Shown here: in pieces, positions 20,205 to 29,780 of the stretch
Numbering within the stretch: the stretch's first letter is position 1
How the letters are laid out: each line of letters begins with the position of its first letter
Source: Stentor coeruleus
Lineage: Eukaryota; Ciliophora; Heterotrichea; Heterotrichida; Stentoridae
Direction: 5' to 3'
Length of the DNA: 64,000 nt
Assembly (NCBI GenBank): GCA_001970955.1
Contig: MPUH01000112.1
Span: forward strand, 1 to 64,000
Notes under the pieces: generated by a model
What the model was told of the DNA's origin: nothing
Databases searched by the model: none
Seen by the model: the letters and a program-made list of their open reading frames with translations, nothing else
Made by a program: the position numbers and the translations under genes

Positions 20205-20833
20205 TTATCAATTAAATAATAATTTTTAATTATAAGTTTGGTAGGTAAATATATCAGGACCTGAGAATTCAAATATAAAAAATTCAGATTGGAAAACAGG
20301 ATTGTTTAAAAACCTAAGAAAAAAATAGAGAATTAAGGTTTTGGATGTTGATGAAAGAGTTTTAGAGAAAATAATATATTAGGAGGATAGTCTATTCGTA
20401 TTGTAAAATATGATATTTTTTTATGTAAATTCGCATATGTTTATAATAACAATATAACCTTATATATCCTTTTAATAACCTTTACCTATATCGATACGAT
20501 AACTGCTTAATTAATAAACTCCTATTTTCATCTAACAAACATAAAAAATATCTCATATAACTAAAATTCTCAATTTATAATACCAAAATATAAAAAATCT
20601 CATCTAAATAATCACATAATATTTCCACATATATTCCATATCATTCATCCACAAAAATCCAATTCTCCAGGCATCATCAGGACCTAATCACATCAAAAAA
20701 TCATATAAAAAAACCTTCTCTGATATTTCCCAAAACAATCCTAAAAAATCTCTTCCCCAATTAAAATTGTTATATCATTACAAAAAAACTCTATTATCAA
20801 TACCTAACTATAAATAACTTTAGTTTCCCTTAT
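20205..20833. other. intergenic, no gene seen
   Basis: 629 bp between two minus-strand genes. It is G/T-rich to about 20400 and A/C-rich afterwards. No RNA gene or repeat recognised. Confidence 0.6.
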
Positions 20834-21067
20834 CTATCTAATAAGATTACAACAAAGTTGATCTAAAACAATCATTTCTCTTGTACTTATCTGATATTGT
20901 TCTGGGAATTTTGGAGGTACAATGAAACATGATAAAGGAATCCAAGTACAGAAACCCTGTCTTTGCTTGTGTCTTGGGTAAGTATCGCATTTAACATAAA
21001 TTTTCTTTTTTCTTCTAATGATTTTGCAGTCCTTACACCTACGTCTAACAGCAGAGACGACCTTCAT
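20834..21067 (-). CDS. mitochondrial ribosomal protein bL36m
   Basis: The first ~37 residues of this 77-aa protein match bacterial-type bL36: '[20 protein letters not shown]', then 'YVKC' and 'PRHKQRQG'. The zinc ligands C11, C14, C27 and H33 are all present. bL36 sits in the large ribosomal subunit near the GTPase-associated region, and a nuclear gene encoding it implies import into mitochondria. There is no separate presequence: the bL36 core begins at residue 1, so the Arg-rich start itself may direct import. A C-terminal extension of ~40 residues, containing a Cys pair, is absent from bacterial bL36. The intact frame and stop support a functional gene. Confidence 0.9.
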   Translation of the reverse strand: MKVVSAVRRRCKDCKIIRRKKKIYVKCDTYPRHKQRQGFCTWIPLSCFIVPPKFPEQYQISTREMIVLDQLCCNLIR

Positions 21068-21536
21068 TTTTATTACAAACTTTCATATAAAAACTTTTAT
21101 ATCAAGATATGTTTTATATATAAATTAACTGAATATTATAGGTAAATTTAGAATACTGTAAGGAAATAATATCATGTAAATGATGAAATAATAAGATTAT
21201 AACAGAAATTTTAATTAAAGTTAGAATGGTGCTAATTAAGGTTATAAAAGTAGAAAAACCTTAATATTTTATATAGTTAATTATTTAATAAAAGTTTTAT
21301 GGTTTTAACCTATAAGTTTTATAAGAAAATTTCGATATAAAAGGGAAATATATAAACTTTTTAGGATTTTAGTTAAGAATATGTTTGTTTTTTAGTCAAA
21401 AAGGTATGAAAAATATGATAATCTCTAAGATCTTAATATTTATACCTGTCTAAGATTTAATAGTTATTTTTATCAAAATCGTATATTAAGTTACTATATT
21501 TTGCTTTGAAATTATATTTCAAACATTAATACTTAT
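21068..21536. other. intergenic, no gene seen
   Basis: 469 bp of AT-rich sequence between two minus-strand genes; nothing recognised. Confidence 0.55.
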
Positions 21537-21791
21537 TCAAAAGGCTATGCATGCACAGCTTGTTGTTTTTGGACTTTTTTCTTCATCTACTATATCTACT
21601 TGCTCATAATTAAATATAGTGCACAAATTCAAATTATTTGCACGGTCGACAAATGCTACTTTTTTTTTCCTTTTTTTGTCTATTGAGGAATTTAAAGTTG
21701 TAGGGCCATATGTACTTGCGTGCTTTATAATAGACTTTCTCCCAAGTATACTTTTAAGTTCTCGTTTTTCAGGACTTTTGGTTTCTTCCAT
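21537..21791 (-). CDS. small protein with PP1-docking-like motif and CaaX box (CIAF)
   Basis: The likely start is the ATG at 21789-21791 ('MEETKSPEKREL'), giving 84 aa. An upstream in-frame ATG at 21831-21833 would add 14 less convincing residues. A Lys-rich stretch runs into 'KKVAFVD', which fits the RVxF-type docking motif used by protein phosphatase 1 regulators. The protein ends 'SCACIAF' followed by TGA. C-I-A-F fits a CaaX box with terminal Phe, so geranylgeranylation is plausible. That the CaaX box ends exactly at a TGA supports TGA being a stop codon here. A membrane-tethered PP1 regulator is a hypothesis; no family is recognised. Confidence 0.68.
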   Translation of the reverse strand: MEETKSPEKRELKSILGRKSIIKHASTYGPTTLNSSIDKKRKKKVAFVDRANNLNLCTIFNYEQVDIVDEEKSPKTTSCACIAF

Positions 21792-22473
21792 TATATTTTT
21801 ATAAGTTTGTGTATATCTTAAGAATACTTGCATAAAGTAAAGATTTTAGAGAACTTATGGAAATTTTATATTAGGGATATTGTTTTAGCTGTGATTGGAT
21901 TAAGTGATTAATACTTTTTATATTAAAAAATGCTTTGAATCCGCATTTTAGAATTTGTGGTGTTGTAGATGTATGGATGTATGGATTTTGTAATGATGGA
22001 AATAAATAAAGTGTAGGATTTTATATGATGTATTAGGATTTTTTAGATGATTTTATGTAGAGTGTTTAGTTTTTTTAGTGATTTGCGAATTAATTATTTA
22101 ATATTTTTTACTATCGTATTTGGGTTTACAGTGTTTTTTAGAATCATTTGCTATATGTTTATTAATTGTAATAAAATTGTTGATCCTTTTTGTTCTTAAT
22201 AAGTTTATAAGTAATTTCATACTATAATGAGTATAGCTTTTAAGCATATTATACTAAATCATTATCTTAATTTCTAAACCCCTAAAACTTTAATAATTAT
22301 CCCTATATCATTATAAAATCCTACAACTTAAAACAAAAACCTTTATTTCACCTCTGACCCATTTAAAAAAATCCATTTTATATACTAAAAATCCTCCAAA
22401 ACTAAACCCCCACACTAAAACCTTATAAAAAAAATCCCCAAAGCCATTAAAATCCTCTAATAAATATTATCTA
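21792..22473. other. intergenic, no gene seen
   Basis: 682 bp: G/T-rich to about 22200, then A/C-rich up to the 3' end of the TTC5 gene. Nothing recognised. Confidence 0.55.
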
Positions 22474-23637
22474 TTACCTCAAACCCTGTACCATCAGATT
22501 ATTTGGGTCTCTAACTTGAATACTATCATATTCCACTCCATTCGTATTTACTTTCATAAAAACAGGTTCATTAATAAACACCGTAGATCCCAAAGATATC
22601 TTGCTTTGTTTCGGGTAATTATATATACTCACAGCAAAAAATACTCCTTTACAATCGCATCCAACAAAAACTGGAGGAAACTCAATATTCGAATACCCAA
22701 GAACTTTCATACTAAGCATTTTCTTAGAATTAACACCTACTTGTAACCCTTCCAAAGGGCTTAACTGGAAATTATCAGGATTTTTCATAGAACTTGGTAT
22801 ACTCTTAACCAAAGCATTAATATTTTTTCTTTTCATATTACATTTTTTCTGTATCATCTCCTGAACATTTTGTAGTTTTTTTAAAAACTCAACAAATTTA
22901 GACCTAGTATCTAACTGTGGATCTAAATTCTGAGCTGTTTCTAATTCACTAAAAGCTTCATTAAACATTTCTATAGCATTTAACGCTAAAGCTTTATTAA
23001 AATGTAAATCTGGATTTGGTCTTATAGAATATTTCAAGCTTTGTGTATATGATTTCAAAGATCTTTCAAGTTCTTCATAAGTTGGTGAGTTAGTAAAATA
23101 GTTAGTTAAATGAGCATTTCCTAATATATACCAAGATTCACTATCAGTTAGATCTAAACTTAAAGCTTGTTTTGCTATATCAATACTTTTTAATACAGAT
23201 TCTTTACGATCTTCATTTGGTGTTGTAAAACGATATATTATGCTAAGTTTTCTTAGGGTATCTTTTTTAGGACCTGATTGTTCGAGACTACCTTCAAAAC
23301 ATCTTTTTGCTTGTGGATAATCTTTTTTATAGTAAAATATTTCCCCTAATGTACTCCAGGCTTCCCAATTTGTAGGATCTAGTTTTAAACTTTTACTTAA
23401 GAGTTCTTCTGCGGATTTTTCATAGTTCTCGGTTATTACTAGGGCTTTACCTTTGTAATATGCTAGTTTTGCTTTTGCGCTTTTGCTTAGTTGGTCGGGA
23501 TTTGGCACACTGTCAACAAGGTCTATTATTTGTTTGGAGAGTTGGATTGTAGAGGGTGTATCTCTGTTTGCTTGGAGAGATTGAAGAGATTGCATATAAG
23601 ATTCTAGTTGGGTTAGGGTCTCTGATATGCTTTCCAT
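22474..23637 (-). CDS. TTC5/Strap homologue (TPR protein with C-terminal OB-type domain)
   Basis: This 387-aa protein has tandem TPR motifs from about residue 55 to 255, including 'AEELLSKSLKLDPTNWEAWSTLGEIFYYKKDYPQAKRCFEGSL', which closely resembles the TTC5 block, and 'SWYILGNAHLTNYF', a TTC5-type repeat. The last ~110 residues form a beta-rich domain ('KKMLSMKVLGYSN', 'VFFAVSIYNYPKQSKI', 'VFINEPVFMKV'), fitting the OB fold of TTC5. In animals TTC5 acts as a p300/p53 cofactor and as the factor that recognises nascent tubulin to trigger tubulin mRNA decay. A tubulin-autoregulation role would suit a heavily ciliated cell but is inference. Confidence 0.85.
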   Translation of the reverse strand: MESISETLTQLESYMQSLQSLQANRDTPSTIQLSKQIIDLVDSVPNPDQLSKSAKAKLAYYKGKALVITENYEKSAEELLSKSLKLDPTNWEAWSTLGEIFYYKKDYPQAKRCFEGSLEQSGPKKDTLRKLSIIYRFTTPNEDRKESVLKSIDIAKQALSLDLTDSESWYILGNAHLTNYFTNSPTYEELERSLKSYTQSLKYSIRPNPDLHFNKALALNAIEMFNEAFSELETAQNLDPQLDTRSKFVEFLKKLQNVQEMIQKKCNMKRKNINALVKSIPSSMKNPDNFQLSPLEGLQVGVNSKKMLSMKVLGYSNIEFPPVFVGCDCKGVFFAVSIYNYPKQSKISLGSTVFINEPVFMKVNTNGVEYDSIQVRDPNNLMVQGLR

Positions 23638-24192
23638 TTTTGTATTGGCGGATAGTTTGAAGAGCTTTTGTGGGAACTTTGAAGGTTTTGGATTAAAGGG
23701 AAAATGTGAATGAGGTTATGAGTGGAGGTGGAAGGTTAGTATGTGGATTTATAGGCTGGGGTAGGAGATTAGAAAGAAATTAAGTTTGATTGGAATTAAG
23801 ATTGAAGATAATATTTTTAGTATTAATTTCACATATGTTAAGATGATTTAGGATAGAAAATATTATATGGTTTTACAATATGATAAGTTTATATAATATT
23901 ACCACCAATAACATAATAATTATTTTATATATATAAAAACACCCTAAATTAGTAATTATACTTTAAAAACTTAATCCCATTTAGCACTTTTAACACTAAT
24001 CGCAATCTAATCATAAACTAAAAACCCTAATCATACTCTAATCAAAACTAACACCCACTTATCTTAAAAATCCTATCCACCTCTATCAACATACCCTATC
24101 ATAACAAATCCTAACTAACTCCATCATCTCAAAAATCTCCATAATTTCCTATATTTAATAAACTATAAAAACCAATCTAAAAATAAATCATT
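23638..24192. other. divergent intergenic (promoter) region
   Basis: 555 bp holding both 5' flanks of TTC5 and the PH-domain gene. The left part is very G/T-rich, the right part very A/C-rich, with the change near 23880. No other element. Confidence 0.6.
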
Positions 24193-24786
24193 ATGGGTGT
24201 AGCATTTTGTAAGGATCAGAACATAGAATTAAATGCTGAATTCAGTTCAATCGTCACTAAAGAAATTGTCCAATACCAAAGTAGTCCAGAAGTCGAAATC
24301 CCTCAACCTGAAATTACCCCAGAAATCGAAGTAAAAGTAATTGAAGAAGTTGCTAACACTTTAATCCAAGGAGAATTATTAAAACCTCAACCTGGTTCAA
24401 AAAACAAGTATTTAGCTCGTTGGGTTGTTATGAGTTCATCAGAACTAAAATATTATAAAAACGAATATTCTTGTTGTTTCTGGCATAACAAACCTATAAG
24501 TCGTATAAGATATAATGATATTGTAGACCTTATAGAAAAAACAGTAGATGAATATTATGAGTTTGAAGTTTTAGGCAAGTCAGATATTGGAAGTCCTGGG
24601 AAAAGTCCTAAGAGAGTTAATAAGAAAACTAAAGAAAATCAAAGGTTTGGGAATTATTCTTGGGGATGCAGGATGAAGAGCATGGAAAATTTTGACGCTA
24701 AGTTTCAGTTTGCGTGTCAGGATAAAGAGACTTATGAGAAATGGATTAAATGTTTGAGGGATGTTTTGAAGAAAGACCAGAATTAA
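24193..24786 (+). CDS. PH-domain protein with N-myristoylation signal
   Basis: The 197-aa protein begins 'MGVAFCKDQ': Gly2 and Cys6 fit an N-myristoylation signal with an adjacent site for palmitoylation. An acidic linker leads to a pleckstrin-homology domain at residues ~55-190. The opening is 'IQGELLKPQPGSKNKYLARWVVMSS' (shown in part: 'GELLKPQ', 'ARWVVMSSSELKYYKN'), and the closing helix contains the PH-invariant Trp in 'ETYEKWIKCLRDVLKK'. A Lys-rich insertion sits mid-domain. Such proteins bind phosphoinositides at the plasma membrane. Lipid preference is not predictable by eye. Confidence 0.8.
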   Translation: MGVAFCKDQNIELNAEFSSIVTKEIVQYQSSPEVEIPQPEITPEIEVKVIEEVANTLIQGELLKPQPGSKNKYLARWVVMSSSELKYYKNEYSCCFWHNKPISRIRYNDIVDLIEKTVDEYYEFEVLGKSDIGSPGKSPKRVNKKTKENQRFGNYSWGCRMKSMENFDAKFQFACQDKETYEKWIKCLRDVLKKDQN

Positions 24787-25226
24787 GAAATAGGGTAGTA
24801 TATTAAGTAAATATTATGATGATGAGATGGAAAAGGAGAAATTTTTGTAGGATTTGGAGTTGGGATAGGTTTTTGTATTGGATTTAGTTTATGTTAGATG
24901 TGATACTATGAGAATTTAGGGATTGGATTTTATGGTTTTGTATGCTTTTTGATATTAGTAGGATTTTATTTTTTCTATATATGTATTGTAAGATTTTTGG
25001 AAATAAGATTGATGTTTAGTACTTTTTAGGTAATAAAGAATAAACAATTTTTTTATAAAACAAAGATACAGTCTGCAACCCCAAAAACTATATCAACCAT
25101 ATAGAGTATCATAAATCCTTATAAATCTATACAAATATTTCTTCAAAAACCCAATTATCAGCATAATAAATTCTGTATCCAACAACAAAAAGTATGCAAA
25201 TAACTTTTAAAATTCCAATAATAAAT
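24787..25226. other. tandem-gene intergenic region
   Basis: 440 bp, G/T-rich after the PH gene then A/C-rich before the LC8 gene; nothing else recognised. Confidence 0.55.
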
Positions 25227-25496
25227 ATGGCCGAACGTAAAGCAGTTATCAAGAACGCTGATATGTCTGAAGAGATGCAACAAGATGCTGTAGATTGCGC
25301 AAATCAAGCAATGGAAAGGTTTAACATTGAAAAAGATATAGCAGCATACATCAAAAAGGAATTCGATAAGAAGTACAACCCAACTTGGCATTGCATTGTG
25401 GGTAGGAACTTTGGAAGCTATGTTACCCATGAAACAAGACATTTCATATACTTTTACCTAGGTCAGGTAGCGATCCTTCTTTTCAAGTCAGGCTAA
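25227..25496 (+). CDS. dynein light chain LC8 (DYNLL)
   Basis: Starting at the ATG on 25227 gives 89 aa, exactly the LC8 length. An in-frame upstream ATG at 25194 would add 11 residues not found in LC8 and is rejected. The sequence is highly conserved: '[20 protein letters not shown]', '[18 protein letters not shown]', '[19 protein letters not shown]' and '[16 protein letters not shown]'. LC8 is a dimeric hub that binds short linear motifs in dynein intermediate chains, axonemal dyneins and many other proteins. Confidence 0.97.
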   Translation: MAERKAVIKNADMSEEMQQDAVDCANQAMERFNIEKDIAAYIKKEFDKKYNPTWHCIVGRNFGSYVTHETRHFIYFYLGQVAILLFKSG

Positions 25497-25598
25497 TAGT
25501 CTAATAGTATTTAACCCAATCATAATATTATCTCTAATACCCTCTAAATTTTTAAATCAAACCAAATCCTCTCTAAAATCCACCTGAAAATACAAATA

Positions 25599-26567
25599 AT
25601 GGATGAATTCTTCTGCGGAATATGCTTGAAACTAGTATACAACCCTTGTACAATCCCATGCGGCCACACATTCTGTAAATCCTGCATAATAAACTCCTCC
25701 TCAACATCTAAAAAATGTCCTTCCTGCTCATCTTTAATCCCAATAACCTTCCCCTTCCCCACAACTTTTACCTTAACATCCTTCCTAGAAAAACACTACC
25801 CTGAAGCATATTCTTTAAGAAAAAACGATCAAATAGTAGAATTACAATATAAAAAAGGTTTACCAATAGTATTCGCTTTAAACATAATATCTTTTCCAGA
25901 TTGCCATATAACCTTACCTTTATCTGAACCAAAATACCTCGAAATGCTTTTAGAAATCCAAGCCTCAGGTAAAAGTTTCTGTCTTTTTTCATATTTCAAT
26001 TCAAATTGGATCGCAATGCTCATAGAAATAACATCAACAATTCCTAATTTAGGTTTTACAACAGTTCAAGGGATATGTAAAGATAAACTTTTAATAGAGA
26101 GAATATATAGAAAAAATGACTTTGAGAACTTTATAAATATAGGGGATTTAGGTAAAGCACAAGTTGAAGATAGGGTGATTTGGGTAGCTGAAGATAATAT
26201 TTGTAATGATATTGAAGAAGAAAAAGAAGAACAGGTTTTTAATGAAATGAAAGAGTTTTTCGATAACTGTATAAGGATGTTGAGTACTTCTGAGTTTGAA
26301 GAGTTTGATAAAGTGCATAGGAAAACATCGAAATTAAGTTTTCAGATGCTGTCTTCAATGAAAACTTCTAATGATTTACTAATAAAATGTTTTAACTGCC
26401 CAAGCGAAACCCAGCGTCTTATATACTTAAAACAAGACTTTGCAGGTAAAAAACCTTCAAGACTGCATTTAAAAGTATCTAAAGAAGCTAAATCTATCTC
26501 AAAATACAGCCTCATAGTGATTCTAATAAGCATACTCATAATAATCTTATCAAAAACCAAAGAATAA
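25599..26567 (+). CDS. tail-anchored RING-LON protein (LONRF-like)
   Basis: The 322-aa protein has an N-terminal C3HC4 RING with ligands C6, C9, C21, H23, C26, C29, C40 and C43 ('CGIC', 'PCGHTFCKSC', 'CPSC'). Residues ~78-200 look like a LON substrate-binding domain: 'GLPIVFALNIISFPDCHITLPLSEPKYLEMLLE' in outline, with 'LPLSEP' as the key block. A helical region follows, then a single C-terminal membrane helix ('YSLIVILISILIIIL') and 'SKTKE'. Animal LONRF proteins share RING plus LON but are not tail-anchored, so this is an organellar-membrane variant. It probably ubiquitinates misfolded membrane-associated clients; inference. Confidence 0.82.
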   Translation: MDEFFCGICLKLVYNPCTIPCGHTFCKSCIINSSSTSKKCPSCSSLIPITFPFPTTFTLTSFLEKHYPEAYSLRKNDQIVELQYKKGLPIVFALNIISFPDCHITLPLSEPKYLEMLLEIQASGKSFCLFSYFNSNWIAMLIEITSTIPNLGFTTVQGICKDKLLIERIYRKNDFENFINIGDLGKAQVEDRVIWVAEDNICNDIEEEKEEQVFNEMKEFFDNCIRMLSTSEFEEFDKVHRKTSKLSFQMLSSMKTSNDLLIKCFNCPSETQRLIYLKQDFAGKKPSRLHLKVSKEAKSISKYSLIVILISILIIILSKTKE

Positions 26568-26603
26568 CCTAAAAATATCTAAAAAAACTATAATCCTATT
26601 CAA

Positions 26604-27110
26604 CTACTCTTTTTTCTCAGGCTCCTTTTTTTCCTCTTCTTCCTTTTTCTCCCCTTCTAAGTCGTCCAAATCAGCTGGAGCCTCTTCTTCATCATCAGAA
26701 TCTCCTTCTTCAGGTAAATCATCAAATTCTTCAGGATTATAATTTATCCCTTTCTCCTCAGCCTCATCTTCATCAACCCAATGTGCCCAATCAACAGTAA
26801 TGAAATTTGATTTCTTATTCTCTTTAGTCAATCTTGGCCAAAATTTTTCATTATCTTTTTTCTTGCTAATAGAAAACTGTACAGAATAATCAGTGACTTT
26901 CCATTTAGTAAGTTCTACAATAACCTCATCAAAAAGGTCAAGGTCTAATTTATAATGTTGTGATGTAACTTTGTTTGTTCCTTCAAAGTGAAGATGACCT
27001 TCTGGGGTTAAGTTTATTGATCGACCTGTATCTGAAAGGTTTTTAGCTTCAAGGGTTAAAAAAACAATTTTTTTGTGCTGGGCCCATTTGAGAGGAACTA
27101 CAGTATCCAT
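26604..27110 (-). CDS. p23/Sba1 HSP90 co-chaperone
   Basis: The 168-aa protein has a CS domain at residues ~5-105 that opens 'VPLKWAQHKKIVFLTLE' and includes 'YKLDLDLFDEV', followed by 'FWPRLTKE', the conserved p23 signature, and 'ITVDWAHWVDEDE'. The C-terminal 55 residues are very acidic, as in p23. p23 binds and stabilises the ATP-bound closed form of HSP90. The gene is convergent with the RING-LON gene, with 36 bp between stop codons. Confidence 0.93.
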   Translation of the reverse strand: MDTVVPLKWAQHKKIVFLTLEAKNLSDTGRSINLTPEGHLHFEGTNKVTSQHYKLDLDLFDEVIVELTKWKVTDYSVQFSISKKKDNEKFWPRLTKENKKSNFITVDWAHWVDEDEAEEKGINYNPEEFDDLPEEGDSDDEEEAPADLDDLEGEKKEEEEKKEPEKKE

Positions 27111-27845
27111 TTATTAGATTTTTCTAGAGTGTTTATAATAATTGATTATTAGAAATGATGAGTTTTACAAAGATATGGTAATTGGTGTTTTTTTTTGGGT
27201 TTTGGGTTTGGGTACTTTATTATTTTTATCATTTTTTTTGAGGTTAGATTATTTGTGTAAGTTGAGGATTGGTGTTAGAGTTTTTTTTTCTCTTTTTGTT
27301 AGTTTTTGGAAAAGTTTAGGTTTTCGTGTTGGATGTTGGGTTTTTTATTGTATTTTGTGTTGATGCTAATGCAAATTGCTATATTGGTTTACCTGGTTTC
27401 ATACTGGAAGACATAAAAAATCATATGTTTTTGGGATAATTTTGGAAGGAAGTAATATGGGGATATAAGAGAAGGTATCAAAAAATGGTAGTTAGAGCAA
27501 TATACTGCCACTTGAATAATAAGAAAATTGCTGAAAGAATGAAGAATTTTCCTAAAAGAGAAGGGTGCTAAAATATACAACATTTAGAACACACTAAGAA
27601 ATTCTTAACATTATATTAAAAAAAACCAAAATATCTACACCCTTTTCACCTTTTACCCAACAACACCCTAACACCTATCAATAACAATCAACCCCAGCCA
27701 CCTTCTAAAACTTAAATTTTATATAAACTCTATGAAAAAATATTTTATAACACACAATATACAATATAATTTACATAAAATGTTAGTACNAAACTCTATG
27801 AAAAAATATTTTATAACACACAATATACAATATAATTTACATAAA
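27111..27845. other. divergent intergenic (promoter) region
   Basis: The left 260 bp are extremely G/T-rich on the + strand and the right part A/C-rich. It contains the first duplicated segment beside the N at 27790. Apparent open frames in the G/T-rich part are low complexity and not credible genes. Confidence 0.6.
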
Positions 27846-27855
27846 ATGTTAGTAC
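27725..27855. repeat. 65-bp identical copies either side of a single N
   Basis: Copy 1 is 27725-27789, N is 27790, copy 2 is 27791-27855. The overlap duplicates the leader of the downstream gene and creates a false N-terminal extension. Confidence 0.88.
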
Positions 27856-29780
27856 TTGTTGTCAATGGCTACAAAGACAATCCTGAAGGCCAAAAAGCTT
27901 TCAACAAGTTCTTTCAAGCATTAAAAAAAGCCTTCCAAAAGCAAAGGTACTTCAACAAAGAAGACATAAAATTCACATGTGTAGATCATAACACAATAGA
28001 CGAGTATTTATTTGAACAATATACAGAATTTGTTGACACAGCTGCTGAGAAAAAGTTCGATTATTTAGATTTTGTGTTTATCGATGGGGATGCTAATTTA
28101 CTACCATGGCATCCTAAAGCATATAAGTTTTTGATATTATTAAGAATGTGTAAAAGAACTGAAAAAGTATTATTTGCAGCTGGATGTGGAATGCTTATAC
28201 AAGTGTATTTATGTGCGAATAAATATCATGTGAATCGAGTTATAAATGGGAAAGGAAAAGGTACACCATTAAAGAAAATATATGAAATTTCAAGTGAAGA
28301 ACTGGGAGAATTAGAGCCAGGGGATGTGTTTTTAGATAGTGGAACAGGGGATATGTATTGTTACGACCTAACATCTTCAGAGTTTATACCAATTGTAAAT
28401 GTAGGTTTCCACAACAAAAAAACAGCTGAAGACATGGAAAACCGTCAATTCATTTTAAAATCCTACAAATACCAGCCACGAACATCAGAATTCTCAGAAC
28501 CTGTCAACCCAGGTAAGCATTCAGAAACTGTATGTAGGGTTCTCAAACAATATATGCAGCACTGGTTAGTTAAAAATCTAGGCCTTAACGAATTCCTCGT
28601 AAGCCAAAAAAATTTCTGGGACATTCACGCTATAAACGTAAATGACGTCAATTCAAAATTCACTATCCTAGCTGAGTCATCTAGAAGTCCTCAAATAATC
28701 TACATGCATAATACATCAGCAACTCTTTTTAATATCGACCCAACATACCCCGAGTCTATAAAAGTACTAGAAAATTTCATAAATCATATGCTTTTAGAAT
28801 ATCAAACAACACAAAAATTAGATAAACCATTATCAGCAGTACCATATACTGTTATGAGTATAAAACCTTTTCTTCGTAATCAACCTTCATCAAGTCGTCC
28901 AATAACAGCATCAACAACTAAATTAGATACATCAGTTTATCCGGGTCAAGATTTGTATTTAACATCAATAAGATTAAGACCTACATCTTCACATTCAGGA
29001 TTCGCTATTTCTAAAAGAAAACATGAACCTTTTGTTGTACCTAATAATGCTACTAGTCAAGAAAATATACATGTTCAATCAGCTAAGGTTCAAACTTCAT
29101 CTGAAAGCTTGTCTTTACCACTTGGTAAGACTATTGGGATTAATATTAGAGGTACTTTTGATAGAAATTCAACTATTTATATGTTAAGACAACAGATTGG
29201 ATGTGGGAATACTAGTTGTGCTGAAGAATATATTGCTAAAAAATCATATGATAGTGAAAGAATGACATCTAGGAGTAATGAAAATGGACATCAGAATGAA
29301 CTTTATAAAATTTTAGCTGCACAAGAACCTGTTTTTGAAAAACCTAAGGTTAAGACTTGGGGGAAAAAAGAGATTAGGTCTATGTTGCATGGCAATGAAA
29401 ATAATATTTCGACGGAACAAAGTGTGAGGAAACAGAAAGTTAGGATTGTGTATAAGTCTAAGTATGAAACTTCTAGGATTAAGAGTAGTAATGATGATAT
29501 GTATACTACGCTTAATCAGAAAACTAAGAGCTTGAAGTATCCTTTTCCTGGCTCGGTTACTAGTGGAGATATTTATGTTGAACCTAGTAAAATTTCAATT
29601 AGGCCTATGAGTGGACAGAATAAATGGGTGAGTTGTGAGAGGTTTAATGTGGTTACGAAGAAAAATGATGAGAAACCTGCATTGACTTCTGCAAGTGAAC
29701 CTTATAACCCTGTTAGTGCACATAAGTTTAGAGTTGAGGATAAGTCGAAATGGATACAAGGTTCATTTAAAGTTGTCTAG
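27846..29780 (+). CDS. GATase-fold protein with long disordered C-terminus
   Basis: The start is taken at ATG 27846 ('MLVLVVNGYKDNPEG'), because upstream in-frame ATGs lie in the duplicated N-flanking sequence. That gives 644 aa. Residues 1-290 resemble a class I glutamine-amidotransferase fold: an opening strand, 'FDYLDFVFIDGD', a nucleophile-elbow-like 'LFAAGCGMLIQVYLC' with a Cys in place, and 'DPTYPESIKVLENFINHML', aligning with the usual HPE region but with Tyr where the catalytic His would be. The C-terminal ~350 residues are Ser/Thr/Lys-rich and probably disordered. Such domains occur in ciliate proteins of unknown role; enzymatic activity is doubtful. Confidence 0.68.
   Translation: MLVLVVNGYKDNPEGQKAFNKFFQALKKAFQKQRYFNKEDIKFTCVDHNTIDEYLFEQYTEFVDTAAEKKFDYLDFVFIDGDANLLPWHPKAYKFLILLRMCKRTEKVLFAAGCGMLIQVYLCANKYHVNRVINGKGKGTPLKKIYEISSEELGELEPGDVFLDSGTGDMYCYDLTSSEFIPIVNVGFHNKKTAEDMENRQFILKSYKYQPRTSEFSEPVNPGKHSETVCRVLKQYMQHWLVKNLGLNEFLVSQKNFWDIHAINVNDVNSKFTILAESSRSPQIIYMHNTSATLFNIDPTYPESIKVLENFINHMLLEYQTTQKLDKPLSAVPYTVMSIKPFLRNQPSSSRPITASTTKLDTSVYPGQDLYLTSIRLRPTSSHSGFAISKRKHEPFVVPNNATSQENIHVQSAKVQTSSESLSLPLGKTIGINIRGTFDRNSTIYMLRQQIGCGNTSCAEEYIAKKSYDSERMTSRSNENGHQNELYKILAAQEPVFEKPKVKTWGKKEIRSMLHGNENNISTEQSVRKQKVRIVYKSKYETSRIKSSNDDMYTTLNQKTKSLKYPFPGSVTSGDIYVEPSKISIRPMSGQNKWVSCERFNVVTKKNDEKPALTSASEPYNPVSAHKFRVEDKSKWIQGSFKVV

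Noticed and set aside
24000-24060. CCCTAA-like words suggesting telomeric repeats
   Set aside because: Scattered single words in an A/C-rich promoter region with no tandem array.
25194-25226. Eleven extra N-terminal residues on LC8
   Set aside because: LC8 is uniformly 89 aa and starts at the ATG on 25227.
27142-27363. Open frame in G/T-rich DNA upstream of p23
   Set aside because: Low-complexity Phe/Leu/Gly/Val translation produced by the G/T-rich 5' flank of the minus-strand gene; begins with a non-ATG codon.
27732-27845. N-terminal extension of the GATase-like protein
   Set aside because: It runs through the N and its duplicated flanks, so it is an assembly product.
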